64,000 nt of DNA from Thiohalocapsa halophila. Its GTDB lineage: Bacteria; Pseudomonadota; Gammaproteobacteria; Chromatiales; Chromatiaceae. Location of the stretch: positions 1 to 64,000 of the forward strand of contig NZ_NRRV01000008.1 of the NCBI RefSeq assembly GCF_016583825.1. Direction: 5' to 3'. Of this stretch, positions 62,487 to 64,000 are shown one piece after another; the first letter of the stretch is position 1, and each line of letters starts with the position of its first letter. The translations under genes were made by a program, and so were the position numbers. The notes beneath the pieces were generated by a model, which saw only the letters and a program-made list of their open reading frames with translations, searched no databases and was not told where the DNA came from.

Positions 62487-62647
62487 GGTGCGCGGGGATC
62501 GGCGCGCGCTCAGGTGTGGGCGAGCGCGGTCCGAATCCGCAATTGTATCACCGTTGTCGGTTTTGACAATTGCTTCGCTGCCGCCACTTGCTGGGCAGTA
62601 GGCCGCGCACGCGGCCCTGACCCCGCAAGCCGCCCTGGAGTTGTGTC

Positions 62648-63622
62648 GTGCTGGACTCGAAACCCTTGTTGCTGGAGACCGATTTCCCGCCCATCGCCCG
62701 TCGGCACCTGAGCACGGTTCAGGTCAATCTGGGCTATCGCTGCAATCAGTCCTGTGTGCATTGTCACGTTGATGCCGGGCCCAAGCGGCGGGAAGAGATG
62801 AATGCCGAGACCATGGAGCAGGTGCTGGCCTTTCTGAAGCACAGCGGCGCCGAGACCTTGGACATCACCGGCGGCGCGCCGGAGCTGAACGCCGTGTTCC
62901 GGCCACTGGTGGAGGCGGCGCGCGCGCTCGGCGTACACGTGATGGACCGCTGCAATCTGACCATCCTGACGGAGCCGGGACAGGAGGATCTGGCGGAGTT
63001 TCTGGCGGCACATCGGGTGGAGATCATTGCCTCGCTGCCCTGCTATCTGGAAGACAATGTGGACGGCCAGCGCGGCAAGGGCGTGTTCGACGGGAGCATT
63101 CACGGGCTCCGACAGCTCAACGCCCTGGGCTACGGCGCCGATGACGCGGAATCCACCGGGCTGTTGCTGAATCTGGTCTACAACCCGGTGGATGCGGTAC
63201 TGCCGCCGCCGCAGTGCGCGCTGGAGGCGGACTACAAGCGCGAGCTGCACGAGCGCTACGGCATCCGCTTCAGCCGGCTGCTGACCCTGGCCAACATGCC
63301 GATCCAGCGCTTCGGCGGCTGGCTGTTGTCCACCGGCCGCTTCGATGACTACATGCGCCTGCTCAAGGGCGCCCACCGGGACGAGAACCTGGACGCCGTG
63401 ATGTGCCGGGACCTGATCAGCATCGACTGGCAGGGCTATGTCTACGACTGCGATTTCAATCAGATGCTGGGGCTGCCCTTGGGTGCAGCCGCCGGCGAGC
63501 GCCGACACATCAGTGAGCTGTCGGACGCCTCGGGCCTGACCGGAGTCGGCATCCGTGTCGGCGAGCACTGCTTCGGCTGCACGGCCGGGCAGGGGAGCAG
63601 CTGCGGCGGGGCGCTCAGCTGA
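62648..63622 (+). CDS. arsS: Arsenosugar biosynthesis radical SAM protein ArsS
   Basis: A 324-residue radical SAM enzyme. The [4Fe-4S] motif is CNQSCVHCH (Cys32, Cys36, Cys39), followed by the SAM-binding GG-type segment [11 protein letters not shown]. The C-terminal DUF3641-type half contains [34 protein letters not shown] and a Cys-rich tail [15 protein letters not shown] that can ligate a second cluster. ArsS attaches the adenosyl group to dimethylated arsenic on the way to arsenosugars. The start is a GTG that gives the standard [27 protein letters not shown] opening. A glycosyltransferase-like gene follows at once. No arsM methyltransferase is in the window. Confidence 0.9.
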   Translation: MLDSKPLLLETDFPPIARRHLSTVQVNLGYRCNQSCVHCHVDAGPKRREEMNAETMEQVLAFLKHSGAETLDITGGAPELNAVFRPLVEAARALGVHVMDRCNLTILTEPGQEDLAEFLAAHRVEIIASLPCYLEDNVDGQRGKGVFDGSIHGLRQLNALGYGADDAESTGLLLNLVYNPVDAVLPPPQCALEADYKRELHERYGIRFSRLLTLANMPIQRFGGWLLSTGRFDDYMRLLKGAHRDENLDAVMCRDLISIDWQGYVYDCDFNQMLGLPLGAAAGERRHISELSDASGLTGVGIRVGEHCFGCTAGQGSSCGGALS

Positions 63623-63636
63623 CGGCGGTTCGGGCC

Positions 63637-64000
63637 TTGGACGCCGGCGGCGGATATCGCTTTCCGCGGGCGCGGATTCTGGTGCTCGCGAAGGCGCCGG
63701 TGGCGGGCGCCTGCAAGACACGGCTGATTCCGGCGCTGGGCGCCGAGGGCGCAGCGGCGTTGCATCGGGAGCTGCTGGAAGGGACCCTTGCGCGGCTGGC
63801 GCCGGCGGGCATCGCACCGCTGGCGCTGTGGTGTGCACCGGATGCGCAGCACCCGGTCTTCCGCGCTTCGGCCCGGCGCTTCGGGCTGTCCCTGCACATC
63901 CAGCAGGGCGGCGACCTCGGCGAGCGGCTGCTGTATGCAGCGACGGATGCCTTGGCGCAGGCCGAGGCCGTGGTGCTGATCGGCTGCGATTGTCCGGGGC
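63637..64000 (+). CDS. Glycosyltransferase of the TIGR04282 (arsenosugar) type, partial at window end
   Basis: At least 121 residues, cut by the window edge. RILVLAKAPVAGACKTRLIPALGAEGAAALHRELLEGTL is the nucleotide-binding start with the KTRL motif, and GGDLGERLLYAATDAL and VVLIGCDCPG follow. This is the GT-A/MobA-like family that accompanies arsS. It should transfer a sugar-derived group onto the arsenic-containing intermediate, but family activity is inferred. No ATG is available; the TTG at 63637 (14 bp past the arsS stop) is the likely start. Confidence 0.8.
   Translation, partial: MDAGGGYRFPRARILVLAKAPVAGACKTRLIPALGAEGAAALHRELLEGTLARLAPAGIAPLALWCAPDAQHPVFRASARRFGLSLHIQQGGDLGERLLYAATDALAQAEAVVLIGCDCPG

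Overview
The window is GC-rich throughout, densely coded, and gammaproteobacterial in character. I infer a purple-sulfur-bacterium-like member of the Chromatiales from the mix of an arsenosugar radical SAM enzyme, a DsrE-fold protein, an Mrp-like antiporter set, an ancestral beta subunit (Anbu) protease and hairpin repeat families. No rRNA or marker gene fixes the taxonomy. There are about 55 credible protein genes, one tRNA and several eroded genes. Most genes are ordinary chromosomal functions. The accessory signal sits in small damaged islands.

Layout. 0-3 kb: a long coiled-coil protein and a separate MscS-type channel tail without a pore. 3-9 kb: a hybrid histidine kinase, a decayed nucleotidyltransferase/HEPN pair, an exported DsrE-like protein, an AI-2E family permease and a receiver-AraC regulator. 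9-11.4 kb: a glutamate-receptor-like K+ channel followed by eleven 89-bp tandem units built from REP-like hairpins. 11.4-17 kb: an RND efflux adaptor and pump, and outer-membrane phospholipase A with an apparent frameshift in its signal peptide. 17.7-23.4 kb: tamA-tamB. 23.5-30.5 kb: small exported proteins, a dicarboxylate symporter fused to a solute-binding domain, a DUF599 protein, a lipase-like hydrolase and a TerB-like protein.

30.7-38.3 kb holds the most system-like block: a lipoprotein, a quaternary-amine type ABC importer (ATPase plus a fused binding protein-permease), a phytanoyl-CoA-type Fe/2-oxoglutarate dioxygenase, a methyltransferase, an MFS transporter and a second methyltransferase. 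I infer a pathway that methylates and hydroxylates a small molecule, possibly a betaine-like solute, and moves it across the membrane. It is followed by a run of five hairpins.

38.6-48 kb: an OB-fold-like exported protein, GltS, an Anbu peptidase without its usual partners, a YgiW/BOF protein, a GntP permease abutting a patatin, and a DUF481 outer-membrane-like protein. 48.3-51 kb is a small defence-like patch: a DUF4338 (DruA-like) gene broken at a C6 tract and a BrnT/BrnA toxin-antitoxin pair. 51-52.4 kb: a DUF1576 membrane protein. 53-58.7 kb: DUF3611 and DUF3124 genes leading into a compact six-gene Mrp-like antiporter operon (E-F-G-B/A'-C-D) with a single large ion-translocating subunit. 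58.8-64 kb: a lipoprotein, a NarL-type regulator, an RRM-like protein, an H-NS family protein, an integrase remnant beside the 3' end of tRNA-Ala(CGC), and arsS with a partial arsenosugar-type glycosyltransferase that runs off the end.
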